A DNA stretch of 7,678 nucleotides from Methanobacteriota archaeon (GTDB taxonomy: Archaea; Halobacteriota; Methanocellia; Methanocellales; Methanocellaceae): the NCBI GenBank assembly GCA_023436075.1, contig JAEZKS010000127.1, positions 1 to 7,678 of the forward strand, given 5' to 3'. A program made the position numbers and the translations under genes. The notes under the pieces were generated by a model. The model was not told the DNA's origin, did no database searches, and saw only the letters and a list, made by a program, of their open reading frames with translations. This document shows, in pieces, positions 1 to 6,018 of the stretch (position 1 is its first letter; the number at the start of each line of letters is the position of its first letter).

Positions 1-692
1 CTGCCGACGAGAATGACCAGGCAGACCCCCGGTTCAGGAAAATGCGACGGGCACTGAAGCGGAGCATGGGCATGCTTGGAGAGATCAGGGACGCAGATGT
101 GATGATCGAGGAGATCGAGAAACGTCTTCCGTCTATGACCAGGGCACAGCAGGACATCCTCTGCGGGCTGATCGAGGAAGAGCGCGCTTCCCGCCAAAAG
201 CTACGGCGGACAGCCACCCGGAAGCTGCCGCAGATCATCGATCGCGACTGGAAGAAACGCATGGCAGCCTGGCAGCGGGCTAAGGCATCCTCGCCGCAGG
301 ACGATGCCCGTTTCCGGGCAAGACTGAGCCAGTTACGGAAGGCGCGGAAAGAAGCGATACAGGCGATCCGTGACACGCTACCCGGACCACTCTGCATCGA
401 TAACGTGGAGCTGCTGGACCGGCTGCATCGCGGCAGGATCGCTACGAAAAAGCTTCGATATGCCCTTGAGACTATAAGCGCTATAACTGGGGAAGACGAT
501 GCCGAAATCCGGCATCTTAAGGTGGTGCAGGACCAGCTCGGCCACATCCAGGACCTGCGGGTCTGGTCACTCAAGCTGCGAGCCTACGGGGGTAGCGGGA
601 GGACCATCTCACGTATTCTGAACGCGTGGCAGGCCGAGATGGAAGAAACGCTGCGGCAGACCGATCTTGAAGCTGCTGGCTCTGCAGGCTGA
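1..692 (+). CDS. CHAD-domain protein, 5' truncated by window edge
   Basis: The C-terminal part of a CHAD (conserved histidine alpha-helical domain) protein. The reading frame is open from base 3 through the ATG at 42, and the residues before that ATG (ending RFRK) continue naturally into RRALKRSMGMLGEIRDADV, so the true start lies to the left. About 229 residues are visible. The segment at 33-110 matches the typical CHAD arginine-rich helix followed by a 'G.lRD.DV' motif. The segment near 426-465 (LHRGRIATKKLRYALE) is the second CHAD signature with its conserved His and basic residues, and QDQLGHIQDLRVW at about 528-566 is the closing helix motif. CHAD domains are known to bind inorganic polyphosphate through these basic helices. 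The protein is presumably cytoplasmic, with no membrane segment in the visible part. It lies 19 nt upstream of a SixA-like gene and in the same neighbourhood as ppx, which supports a polyphosphate role. An additional N-terminal domain cannot be excluded. Confidence 0.88.
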   Translation, partial: ADENDQADPRFRKMRRALKRSMGMLGEIRDADVMIEEIEKRLPSMTRAQQDILCGLIEEERASRQKLRRTATRKLPQIIDRDWKKRMAAWQRAKASSPQDDARFRARLSQLRKARKEAIQAIRDTLPGPLCIDNVELLDRLHRGRIATKKLRYALETISAITGEDDAEIRHLKVVQDQLGHIQDLRVWSLKLRAYGGSGRTISRILNAWQAEMEETLRQTDLEAAGSAG

Positions 693-702
693 TCAATCGT
701 GC

Positions 703-707
703 GAGGT
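703..707 (+). promoter_or_regulatory. Shine-Dalgarno site of the sixA-like gene
   Basis: GAGGT lies 4 nt before the ATG at 712. It supports the ATG over an in-frame TTG at 667 that lies inside the CHAD gene and would add 15 residues before the conserved beta strand. Confidence 0.5.
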
Positions 708-711
708 TCAC

Positions 712-1206
712 ATGAAAGCACTATACGTGATAAGACATGGCATTGCTGAAAAACCGGACGCAGATGTCGACGACGAGGCGAGGGAACTCACGGGCAAAGG
801 CAGGGAACGGATGAAGCTTGTGGCGAAAGGCCTGGAAGACTCCGGAGTACGGTTCGACATCATCCTGACCAGCCCGCTGGCCAGGGCCTCGCAGACGGCA
901 GATATCATCAGGAAATACTGTTCGCCGGATGCTGACATGGAGGTGACCGGCCTGCTGAAGCCTGTCGCTTCCGTCGATGAGCTGATCGAGCGGCTGAACA
1001 CGATCGAAGGCGCCGACAGCGTGGCCATCGTAGGCCATGAGCCGTTCCTGAGCAGCTTTGTTTCGTACTGTCTCTCCGGCAAAAAGTCGTCCTTTATCCA
1101 ACTGAAGAAAGGAGGCATTGCCTTGCTCGAAACGGACGGAGACTTACAGCCGGGACAATGCGCGCTGGTATGGCTGCTGGAGCCGGGTCAACTGGCGCAG
1201 CTGTGA
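712..1206 (+). CDS. sixA: SixA-like phosphohistidine phosphatase (histidine phosphatase superfamily)
   Basis: A 164-residue member of the histidine phosphatase (phosphoglycerate-mutase-like) superfamily, close to the length of SixA. The N-terminal beta strand leads directly into the catalytic RHG motif (R8-H9-G10, in LYVIRHGIAEK). SPLARASQTA at 54-63 carries the second phosphate-binding arginine (R58), and VGHEP (residues 107-111) supplies the second catalytic histidine, H109. All key residues are present. SixA proteins remove phosphate from phosphohistidine in phosphorelay or phosphotransferase proteins; the natural substrate here is unknown. The ATG at 712 was chosen because it has a Shine-Dalgarno site and puts RHG at the family's usual distance from the N terminus. 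The gene follows the CHAD gene after 19 nt, so cotranscription is likely. SixA-like and CHAD genes are often neighbours, so a role linked to polyphosphate is inferred, not shown. No signal peptide is visible. Confidence 0.88.
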   Translation: MKALYVIRHGIAEKPDADVDDEARELTGKGRERMKLVAKGLEDSGVRFDIILTSPLARASQTADIIRKYCSPDADMEVTGLLKPVASVDELIERLNTIEGADSVAIVGHEPFLSSFVSYCLSGKKSSFIQLKKGGIALLETDGDLQPGQCALVWLLEPGQLAQL

Positions 1207-1210
1207 GAAC

Positions 1211-1233
1211 GCGATGCCTGCAATCGCATTTTA
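1211..1233 (+). terminator. Possible hairpin terminator after sixA
   Basis: GCGAT (1211-1215) and ATCGC (1223-1227) form a 5-bp stem with a 7-nt loop, followed by ATTTTA, 4 nt after the sixA stop. The stem is short, so this is only a weak candidate. It fits the presence of a separate promoter for ppx just downstream. Confidence 0.3.
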
Positions 1234-1257
1234 CGGGGAGCAGTCCGGGAATAATGA

Positions 1258-1265
1258 TTATAATG
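1258..1265 (+). promoter_or_regulatory. Putative TATA box of ppx
   Basis: TTATAATG sits in an AT-rich stretch in the 94-nt sixA-ppx gap. With archaeal TATA-to-start spacing of about 26-27 nt, transcription would begin near 1288, giving a leader of roughly 13 nt before the ATG at 1301. No strong Shine-Dalgarno site is seen in that leader. Confidence 0.45.
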
Positions 1266-1300
1266 CATAGCGACATTAATCACGTTAGCACAGGGCAGAC

Positions 1301-2809
1301 ATGAGCCAGAAACAAGCGATCATCGATCTCGGGTCCAATACCACGCGCATGCTGATCATCGAGACAACGCGCCGTGGCGCCTACCATCTCATCGAGGACG
1401 ACAAGGGCGTCGTCCGGCTCTCAGAGGACACGCTCCCCGGCGGCGCCATCAAGCCGGCGGCGCTCTGGCGAGCGATCAACTCTATCCGGCTCTTCAAAGG
1501 CATCTGCGACTACCACAAGGTTTCGAAAATAACCGCCGTCGCTACTGCAGCAGTGCGGGAGTCCTCTAACCGCGACGAGTTCCTGGCTGAGCTGCATGCC
1601 AAAACTGGCATCCAGTTCCGCGTGCTTTCCCGCGAAGAGGAGTCGTATTACGGGTATCTCGGCGTCATCAACACGACCGACCTGGAGGACGGCTTGCTCA
1701 TGGACGTAGGAGGGGGCAGCATAGAGCTGACCGTGGTCGAAGGGCGGAAGCTGGTCGAGTCGACGAGCATCCCCTGGGGGGCACTGAACCTGACCACCCG
1801 GTTCCTGGCCCGCGACCGGCCGACGAGGGCCCAGCTAGAAGAACTGGAAGATTTCATGAAAAGCAGACTGCAGGACATCCCATGGATCGAGGCCCGGAAG
1901 GGCTGCAAGCTCTTCGGCATAGGCGGCACCGTCCGGACCATCGCCCGGATGAGCCAGCGGCATAACAACTATCCCTTCGACGAGTTGCACAACTACGCTA
2001 TGTCTCCGGCCGATGTTTCGAAGGTCTACGACCGGCTGGCCGGCACCGCACTGGAGGAACGCCGCGACATGCCGGGACTGTCAAGGGAGCGCGCCGACAT
2101 CATCATCGGAGGCGTGGCCGCGGTGAACACGGTAGTCAAAATGCTGAAAGCCTCACAGATACGGGTTTCGTCGTCCGGCCTGCGCGACGGGGTTTTCTTC
2201 GAAAACTACCTGAAAAAGCCCGTTGTAGCCAATGTCACGGCGTTCAGCGTCGATAACCTGTCCAGGCTCTTCCGTGTCGACGAGCTGCACGCCCGGCGTG
2301 TCACCGAACTGGCGCTCTCGCTGTTCGACCAGCTACAGCCCGTCCACGGGCTGAATTCCGGGGACCGGAGGGTGCTCTGGGCCGCAGCCAGGCTGCACGA
2401 GCTGGGCTATTATTTCGACTACAGCAAGCGCTTCAACAACACGTTCTACCACATCCTCGACAACAACATTTTCGGCTTCAGCCACATGGACAACTACCGC
2501 TCTGCGCTGGTGGCCGCGCATTATGGTGCCGACGGCATCAAGAACCGATCGATCATGCACAATGTGGCGCTGGACAAGGACGTCGTACGCAACGTCAAGA
2601 AGATGAGTATCATTCTGAGCATCGCAGACGGGTTCGACAGGGGTCGGCGCGGCAAGGTGACGTCACTGCAGTGCCATGTCAACCGGAATAGCGTCGAAGT
2701 CATACCAATCCACCAGGGGGACATCACCATCGAGATGATGACGATCCGCGATATTGCCCCGTATTTCAAGAAAGCATTCGACACAGGCATCGTCGTCAAC
2801 GGTGATTGA
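1301..2809 (+). CDS. ppx: Ppx/GppA-family exopolyphosphatase with C-terminal HD-like domain
   Basis: A 502-residue protein with the full Ppx/GppA architecture, matching the long bacterial form. It is predicted to release phosphate from the ends of inorganic polyphosphate (or to hydrolyse pppGpp; the family does both, and polyphosphate is favoured by context). The N-terminal actin-like ATPase fold shows IDLGSNTTRM (8-17), VATAAVRESSN (80-90), an acidic cluster REEE (111-114) where the catalytic glutamate of the family lies, the glycine-rich phosphate loop DVGGGSIEL (135-143) and GIGGT (206-210). SSGLRDGV (291-298) ends the catalytic half. The C-terminal half (about 320-502) is the HD-like helical domain: VDELHARRVTELALSLFDQL, ARLHELGYY (H366-E367 instead of His-Asp), SHMDNYRSALVAAHYG and IADGFDRG (441-448). 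The ATG at 1301 places the first motif normally. It lies 94 nt after sixA and probably has its own promoter. The protein is cytoplasmic by sequence. Confidence 0.93.
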   Translation: MSQKQAIIDLGSNTTRMLIIETTRRGAYHLIEDDKGVVRLSEDTLPGGAIKPAALWRAINSIRLFKGICDYHKVSKITAVATAAVRESSNRDEFLAELHAKTGIQFRVLSREEESYYGYLGVINTTDLEDGLLMDVGGGSIELTVVEGRKLVESTSIPWGALNLTTRFLARDRPTRAQLEELEDFMKSRLQDIPWIEARKGCKLFGIGGTVRTIARMSQRHNNYPFDELHNYAMSPADVSKVYDRLAGTALEERRDMPGLSRERADIIIGGVAAVNTVVKMLKASQIRVSSSGLRDGVFFENYLKKPVVANVTAFSVDNLSRLFRVDELHARRVTELALSLFDQLQPVHGLNSGDRRVLWAAARLHELGYYFDYSKRFNNTFYHILDNNIFGFSHMDNYRSALVAAHYGADGIKNRSIMHNVALDKDVVRNVKKMSIILSIADGFDRGRRGKVTSLQCHVNRNSVEVIPIHQGDITIEMMTIRDIAPYFKKAFDTGIVVNGD

Positions 2810-2812
2810 GCG

Positions 2813-2840
2813 GCGGACTATATAGGGATATATAGCCCGC
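2813..2840 (+). terminator. Stable intergenic hairpin after ppx, possible terminator
   Basis: A 12-position stem with one A/C mismatch and a 4-nt GGGA loop: 2813-2824 pairs with 2829-2840, with GCGG/CCGC at the base and CTATATA/TATATAG at the top. It begins 4 nt after the ppx stop and lies about 20 nt before the TATA box of the next gene. It could end ppx transcripts, protect their 3' end, or act as a DNA-level operator. No uridine tract follows directly, which weakens the terminator reading. Confidence 0.5.
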
Positions 2841-2860
2841 AGTCTGCCTTTCACAAAAAA

Positions 2861-2868
2861 ATATATAT
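2861..2868 (+). promoter_or_regulatory. TATA box of the tmk-like operon, leaderless arrangement
   Basis: ATATATAT, preceded by a run of A that could act as the BRE, is centred about 27 nt upstream of the ATG at 2892. That is the usual archaeal TATA-to-transcription-start distance, so the transcript should begin at or within a base or two of the start codon. No Shine-Dalgarno site lies between them, which agrees with a leaderless mRNA. Confidence 0.65.
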
Positions 2869-2891
2869 CGTCATATCTGTTCTTTTAAGCT

Positions 2892-3644
2892 ATGAAGCGT
2901 GGGCAGGGAGCAGGTTCGGGCAAAAGATACCCGGGCCGGCTGTACATAGTGGAGGGTTGCGATGGCTCAGGCAAGAGCACCCAGGTATATCTTTTGAAGA
3001 AGTGGCTGGAAGACCAGGGATATTTCGTCTTTTTCACCGAGTGGAACTCCTCGGAACTCATGAAAAAGTACACAAAGAAAGCAAAGCGTAAGAACCTGCT
3101 GACGCCGACGACATTCAGTCTCATCCATGCCAGTGACTTTGCGGACAGGTACGAGAAGCTAATCCAGCCCCACCTGCGAGCCGGGCACATCGTGCTGTGC
3201 GACCGGTACATCTACACGGCGTACGCCCGCGACATCGCGAGGGGATGCGACGCCGGATGGCTGAGGAACCTTTACAACTTTGCATTCAGACCGACGATAG
3301 CGTTCTATTTCCAGGCGCCGCTGGAAGTGTCCCTGTCCCGCATCCTGACGGGGAGAACAGAGATCAAGTATCACGAGGCCGGAATGGACCTGGGCCTGTC
3401 GAATGACCCCGTCGAGAGCTTCAAGCTGTTCCAGGGGATCATCAAGGAGCAGTACGATCGCATGGCCGATGACGAAGGGTTCGTGGTGATGGATGCCACC
3501 CGGAGCATCGAGCAGCAACAGCAGGAGATGCGGAGCATCGTGGAGAAGACTCTTCGGAACTACCGCCCGCCGGTCAGCTGTACGCCCAGGGCACCATTGC
3601 GAGGTCCGACGTGCGTGAAACAGGAGGCTACAAATGACAGCTAA
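2892..3644 (+). CDS. Thymidylate-kinase-like P-loop kinase, intact Walker A
   Basis: A 250-residue P-loop NMP kinase of the thymidylate kinase (Tmk) type. LYIVEGCDGSGKSTQ holds an intact Walker A loop (G22 to T30, with K28). ASDFADRYEKLIQPHLRAG (80-98) matches the Tmk helix and the strand leading to the CDRY motif (D104-R105-Y106), typical of dTMP kinases. RILTGRTEIKYHEAGMDLG (150-168) is in the LID position. A tail of about 28 residues (223-250) is not part of the fold. The family phosphorylates dTMP with ATP, but this copy is longer than usual (about 200-215), has a basic insert KKYTKKAKRK (58-67) and sits beside ppx, so its substrate is uncertain. It is the first gene of a two-gene operon, overlapping the next gene by 11 nt. 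The ATG at 2892 is fixed by the TATA box 27 nt upstream. It is paralogous to the next gene: 23 of 44 residues match across the DRY segment. Confidence 0.82.
   Translation: MKRGQGAGSGKRYPGRLYIVEGCDGSGKSTQVYLLKKWLEDQGYFVFFTEWNSSELMKKYTKKAKRKNLLTPTTFSLIHASDFADRYEKLIQPHLRAGHIVLCDRYIYTAYARDIARGCDAGWLRNLYNFAFRPTIAFYFQAPLEVSLSRILTGRTEIKYHEAGMDLGLSNDPVESFKLFQGIIKEQYDRMADDEGFVVMDATRSIEQQQQEMRSIVEKTLRNYRPPVSCTPRAPLRGPTCVKQEATNDS
3622..3627 (+). promoter_or_regulatory. Strong Shine-Dalgarno site of the second tmk-like gene
   Basis: AGGAGG lies 6 nt before the ATG at 3634, inside the end of the preceding gene. It fixes the start and indicates translation from a shared mRNA, in contrast to the leaderless first gene of the operon. 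Confidence 0.8.
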
Positions 3645-4326
3645 CCACCTGTACTATGGCATCGGCCTCCCATACCTGAAGCTGAGCCGCAAGGACATCC
3701 AGGGTAAGCTGATCATCGTCGAGGGCGCGGACTGTTCGGGACGATCGTCACAGATAGCCATGCTCAAGGAATGGCTTGAGGCCAACGGCCATGCCGTGAT
3801 GGACACCGGGCTGCGGCGATCCGGGCTGGTAGGCGAGGCCATCGAGGAGGCCAAGCAGGGCCATACGCTGGGCAAGAAGACGATGAGCCTGCTGTATGCC
3901 ACCGACCTGGCCGACCAGCTCGAGAACAAGATCATCCCGGCGCTCAAGGCCGGCTACGTCGTGCTGGCTGACAGGTACATCTTCACGCTGATGGTGCGTG
4001 ACCTGGCCAGAGGTGCGGACAAGGAATGGCTGAAAGAGCTGTTCGGCTTCGCACTCGTCCCCGACCTGATCTTCTATCTCTCGGTCGAGCCGGACACGCT
4101 GCTGCACCGGGCGCTCGTCAAGTACGGCAGCCTTGACTACTGGGAATCGGGCATGGACGTCTGTATCTCCAGCGACATGTTCGACAGCTTCCGGAAGTAC
4201 CAGACGGAGCTGAAAACCGAGTTCGACCGGCTGGCTGTCGAGTACGACTTCAACCTGATCGATGGCGGGAAATCTCCGGACGAAATCCAGGCGTACCTGC
4301 GGGAAAAGATCGGCAGGATATTGTGA
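3634..4326 (+). CDS. Thymidylate-kinase-like paralogue with Walker A Lys replaced by Arg
   Basis: A 230-residue Tmk-like protein paralogous to the gene before it. LIIVEGADCSGRSSQIAMLKEWLE shows the P-loop, but the position of the invariant Walker A lysine is arginine (R37, codon CGA at 3742-3744) and the adjacent glycine is Cys34. The other landmarks are kept: TDLADQLENKIIPALKAG (90-107), ADRY (112-115), VRDLARG (121-127) and the LID-position segment SLDYWESGMDV (166-176). The retained fold with a changed phosphate-binding residue suggests reduced or altered catalysis; it could be a regulatory or structural partner of the upstream kinase, since Tmk proteins form dimers. That is inference. The frame is intact with normal codon use, so it is not a pseudogene. 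An 11-nt overlap with the first gene and a strong Shine-Dalgarno site show operon coupling. The first 20 or so residues precede the fold. Confidence 0.82.
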   Translation: MTANHLYYGIGLPYLKLSRKDIQGKLIIVEGADCSGRSSQIAMLKEWLEANGHAVMDTGLRRSGLVGEAIEEAKQGHTLGKKTMSLLYATDLADQLENKIIPALKAGYVVLADRYIFTLMVRDLARGADKEWLKELFGFALVPDLIFYLSVEPDTLLHRALVKYGSLDYWESGMDVCISSDMFDSFRKYQTELKTEFDRLAVEYDFNLIDGGKSPDEIQAYLREKIGRIL

Positions 4327-4344
4327 TAGCACACAACTGAAACC

Positions 4345-4357
4345 CGGCAGCCTGCCG
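4345..4357 (+). repeat. Perfect 13-bp inverted repeat upstream of the phosphatase promoter
   Basis: CGGCAG-C-CTGCCG is a perfect dyad with a single central base, ending 12 nt before the TATA box at 4370. The one-base centre is unsuited to an RNA hairpin, so a protein-binding operator is the more natural reading. A chance palindrome in GC-rich DNA remains possible. Confidence 0.35.
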
Positions 4358-4369
4358 ATCATTCAAGTT

Positions 4370-4377
4370 TTTATACT
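4370..4377 (+). promoter_or_regulatory. TATA box of the phosphatase gene, leaderless arrangement
   Basis: TTTATACT, preceded by further T residues, is centred about 26 nt before the ATG at 4399. Transcription would start at the start codon. No Shine-Dalgarno site is visible between the box and the ATG, so a leaderless transcript is likely. This separates the gene from the upstream tmk-like pair. Confidence 0.55.
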
Positions 4378-4398
4378 GCGACGCCCATAGGCTATACC

Positions 4399-4944
4399 AT
4401 GCCCAGGCTGCTGAGGCCGGCCGAGATGCCGCAAATTCCCAAGATGAACATGCCTGGCGACTTTTATGTCGTCCTGGAGGAGCCAGCATTGCTGGCAGGC
4501 ATGTGCTATCCTTCGGCCAACATGCCCTGGCGAAGCCTATCGGCAGCAGGGTTCATCGACGTCGTTTGCCTGTGCGAAAGTCCGCCCAACTACCGGCCAG
4601 GCTCGCTGCGCATCGCATACGCAAATAAGCTGGAGGATCTGCACTATGGCCATGAGCCAGCCGATCCGGAACGACAGGAAATGCTGGTGAGCGATGCAGT
4701 CCAGGTCGTCCTTTCATCGTTGGACGCCGGACATGGCGTGATCGTGCACTGCGTGGGCGGCATCGGGCGTACCGGCACGGTGATCGGCTGCACGCTGCGA
4801 GCGCTGGGCATGCCCGCGGACACGGTAATACGCTACTTAGACGACCTGACGAAAGCCCGAGGTATCAAGCGCGGCTGGCCTGAGACGGAATGGCAGGCGC
4901 GGATCGTCCGGGACTTTTACTGCAACCGACTGATCGACCGTTAG
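4399..4944 (+). CDS. Dual-specificity/tyrosine protein phosphatase family protein
   Basis: A 181-residue cysteine-dependent phosphatase. The signature loop VHCVGGIGRTGT (116-127) gives the HC(x5)R motif with catalytic C118 and R124 followed by the usual Thr. The acidic segment ANKLEDLHYGHEP (75-87) lies where the general-acid aspartate is found in this family; D80 is the candidate. The C-terminal helix with RGWPETEWQARIVRDF (158-173) resembles the 'R..PET..Q..fv..f' tail of atypical dual-specificity phosphatases such as the CDKN3-like group. SANMPWRSLSAAGFIDVVCLCE matches the early strand-helix region where such proteins read 'l...gi..vv.L'. The substrate could be phosphoprotein, nucleotide, lipid or inositol phosphate; the sequence does not decide. 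The start at 4399 is supported by a TATA box 26 nt upstream; ATGs at residues 10, 16 and 18 are alternatives. The gene lies 72 nt after the tmk-like pair and converges with the next gene. Confidence 0.85.
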   Translation: MPRLLRPAEMPQIPKMNMPGDFYVVLEEPALLAGMCYPSANMPWRSLSAAGFIDVVCLCESPPNYRPGSLRIAYANKLEDLHYGHEPADPERQEMLVSDAVQVVLSSLDAGHGVIVHCVGGIGRTGTVIGCTLRALGMPADTVIRYLDDLTKARGIKRGWPETEWQARIVRDFYCNRLIDR

Positions 4945-4949
4945 TCTCT

Positions 4950-4980
4950 GCACTTCCCGCCATCGTTTACCGAAAAGTGC
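4950..4980. terminator. Weak hairpin between convergent genes
   Basis: GCACTT (4950-4955) and AAGTGC (4975-4980) can form a 6-bp stem with a 19-nt loop in the 35-nt gap between two convergent genes. On the - strand the right arm is followed by a short T run. It may act as a bidirectional terminator, but the loop is large and the support is slight. Confidence 0.25.
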
Positions 4981-5987
4981 TATTCTGGCAACAGCCTTTT
5001 CATGATGCGGCAGATCGCCAGCGTGATCCATAGTTGTTCCTCTGCGGTCCGGATCTCGTCCGGCTCACGGTGTATCCGGGAATAGGACGCTTTCCACAAC
5101 CCGCTCTCCTGCTGGTTCTCGATCAGCCACTGTAGCGCGTTCGCCACGTCCTGATCGGCGGACGTAAACCCGATCAGCGATAGGGAGTCAAGCGCAGTCA
5201 CGAGGTTCGTCCACCAGAAGGGATACTGGAACCGGACCCAGTTGTCCGGATGCCGGTACGACGACCAGTTATCATCCCTGAAAAATTTCGACTTCAGTAG
5301 CCGGGCGGCGGTCATAGCCTCTCCGCTGTGGCGCCACTGCGGATGCGTGGCGAACGCCCTGAGTACCATACCAGTGCCCGCTGCAGAAAATGGCTTTTCC
5401 CTGTCGAAAGCCCGCGCCGTCTCCTGTGCCATGTCCGACGTCAGGTCGATCTGTTCCGCCCGCGAGATCCGCCCCAGCCCTACCATGCCAGGGCTGCCGA
5501 TGACCCAGCCGCCGTCATCCTGACGCATGTCCATCAGCCATCGGAAACCCTTTGCTATCCTGGGGTCGTCCGCGTAGCCGGCTTTGATTAGCAGCGACAT
5601 GATCGCGCCTGTGTAATACGGTGCGTACTGGTTGGCGAGAATGCCCCTTATGTCTCCGTCTTCCGTCTGACAGGAGAACATATACTCGGCGGCTCTCTCG
5701 ATGGCCATGTGTCCCCTGCCCAGCTCATACGTATCGACCAGGAACCGCAGCATTTTCCACGTCTCGATCAGCGGATATTTGACCCCTGTGCCAGGATGCG
5801 TTTTACCTGGGAACTTCCATGAGCCGTCCGGTTGTTGCTTTCGCAGGATTCGCTGGACCTGCGGCAGATCCCACAGGCAGCTGACGGGCCCCACGTCGTC
5901 GTCCAGCAGGTCTCGACAGGCAAAGTAGGCGATAGCTTCTTCGTCAGAATCGACCAGGGGTACGATCGGGTCGCAGGCCAGCCGCAT
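4980..5987 (-). CDS. Alpha-alpha toroid protein with squalene-cyclase/prenyltransferase-type repeats
   Basis: A 335-residue protein of the terpenoid cyclase/prenyltransferase alpha-alpha toroid superfamily. The repeated helix-turn units are visible: ILRKQQPDGSW (47-57), YMFSCQTEDGDI (102-113), WLMDMRQDDGGW (150-161), LLKSKFFRDDNW (230-241) and WLIENQQESGLW (287-298). These are QW-like repeats that stabilise the barrel. At 335 residues it is about half the length of squalene-hopene cyclases, so it can form only a single barrel. No DxDD protonation motif is seen, so true cyclase activity is doubtful; a function cannot be named. No signal peptide or membrane segment is visible. The start at 5987 was chosen because a TATA box (6011-6018) lies about 27 nt upstream and the eight codons between 6011 and 5988 have AT-rich third positions unlike the rest. 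In-frame ATGs at 6011 and 6002 are alternatives giving up to 343 residues. Confidence 0.8.
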   Translation of the reverse strand: MRLACDPIVPLVDSDEEAIAYFACRDLLDDDVGPVSCLWDLPQVQRILRKQQPDGSWKFPGKTHPGTGVKYPLIETWKMLRFLVDTYELGRGHMAIERAAEYMFSCQTEDGDIRGILANQYAPYYTGAIMSLLIKAGYADDPRIAKGFRWLMDMRQDDGGWVIGSPGMVGLGRISRAEQIDLTSDMAQETARAFDREKPFSAAGTGMVLRAFATHPQWRHSGEAMTAARLLKSKFFRDDNWSSYRHPDNWVRFQYPFWWTNLVTALDSLSLIGFTSADQDVANALQWLIENQQESGLWKASYSRIHREPDEIRTAEEQLWITLAICRIMKRLLPE

Positions 5988-6010
5988 TCTCCATCCTGAC
6001 ATAGTTACCA

Positions 6011-6018
6011 TTTTATAA
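6011..6018 (-). promoter_or_regulatory. TATA box of the toroid-protein gene
   Basis: TTATAAAA on the - strand overlaps the ATG at 6011 and is centred about 27 nt before the ATG at 5987. If it is used, the transcript starts at 5987-5989, leaderless, and the two upstream ATGs are outside the mRNA. Confidence 0.5.

Noticed and set aside
667..711. TTG-initiated N-terminal extension of the SixA-like protein
   Set aside because: The extension overlaps the CHAD gene, adds 15 residues before the conserved beta strand, and the ATG at 712 has a Shine-Dalgarno site.
708..1118. Antisense open frames opposite sixA
   Set aside because: They mirror the codon pattern of a gene with all catalytic residues intact, and their translations show no family features.
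3634..4326. The second tmk-like gene as a pseudogene because of the Walker A change
   Set aside because: The frame is intact, codon use is normal, the ribosome site is strong, and other conserved motifs are retained, which fits a functional divergent paralogue better than decay.
3748..4362. A 204-codon open frame on the - strand opposite the second tmk-like gene
   Set aside because: It is a GC-rich shadow of a conserved gene, has no recognisable domain or ribosome site, and lies entirely opposite well-supported coding sequence apart from its first few codons.
4980..5987. The toroid gene as a squalene-hopene cyclase
   Set aside because: It is about half the expected length and lacks a DxDD motif, so only the fold superfamily is supported.
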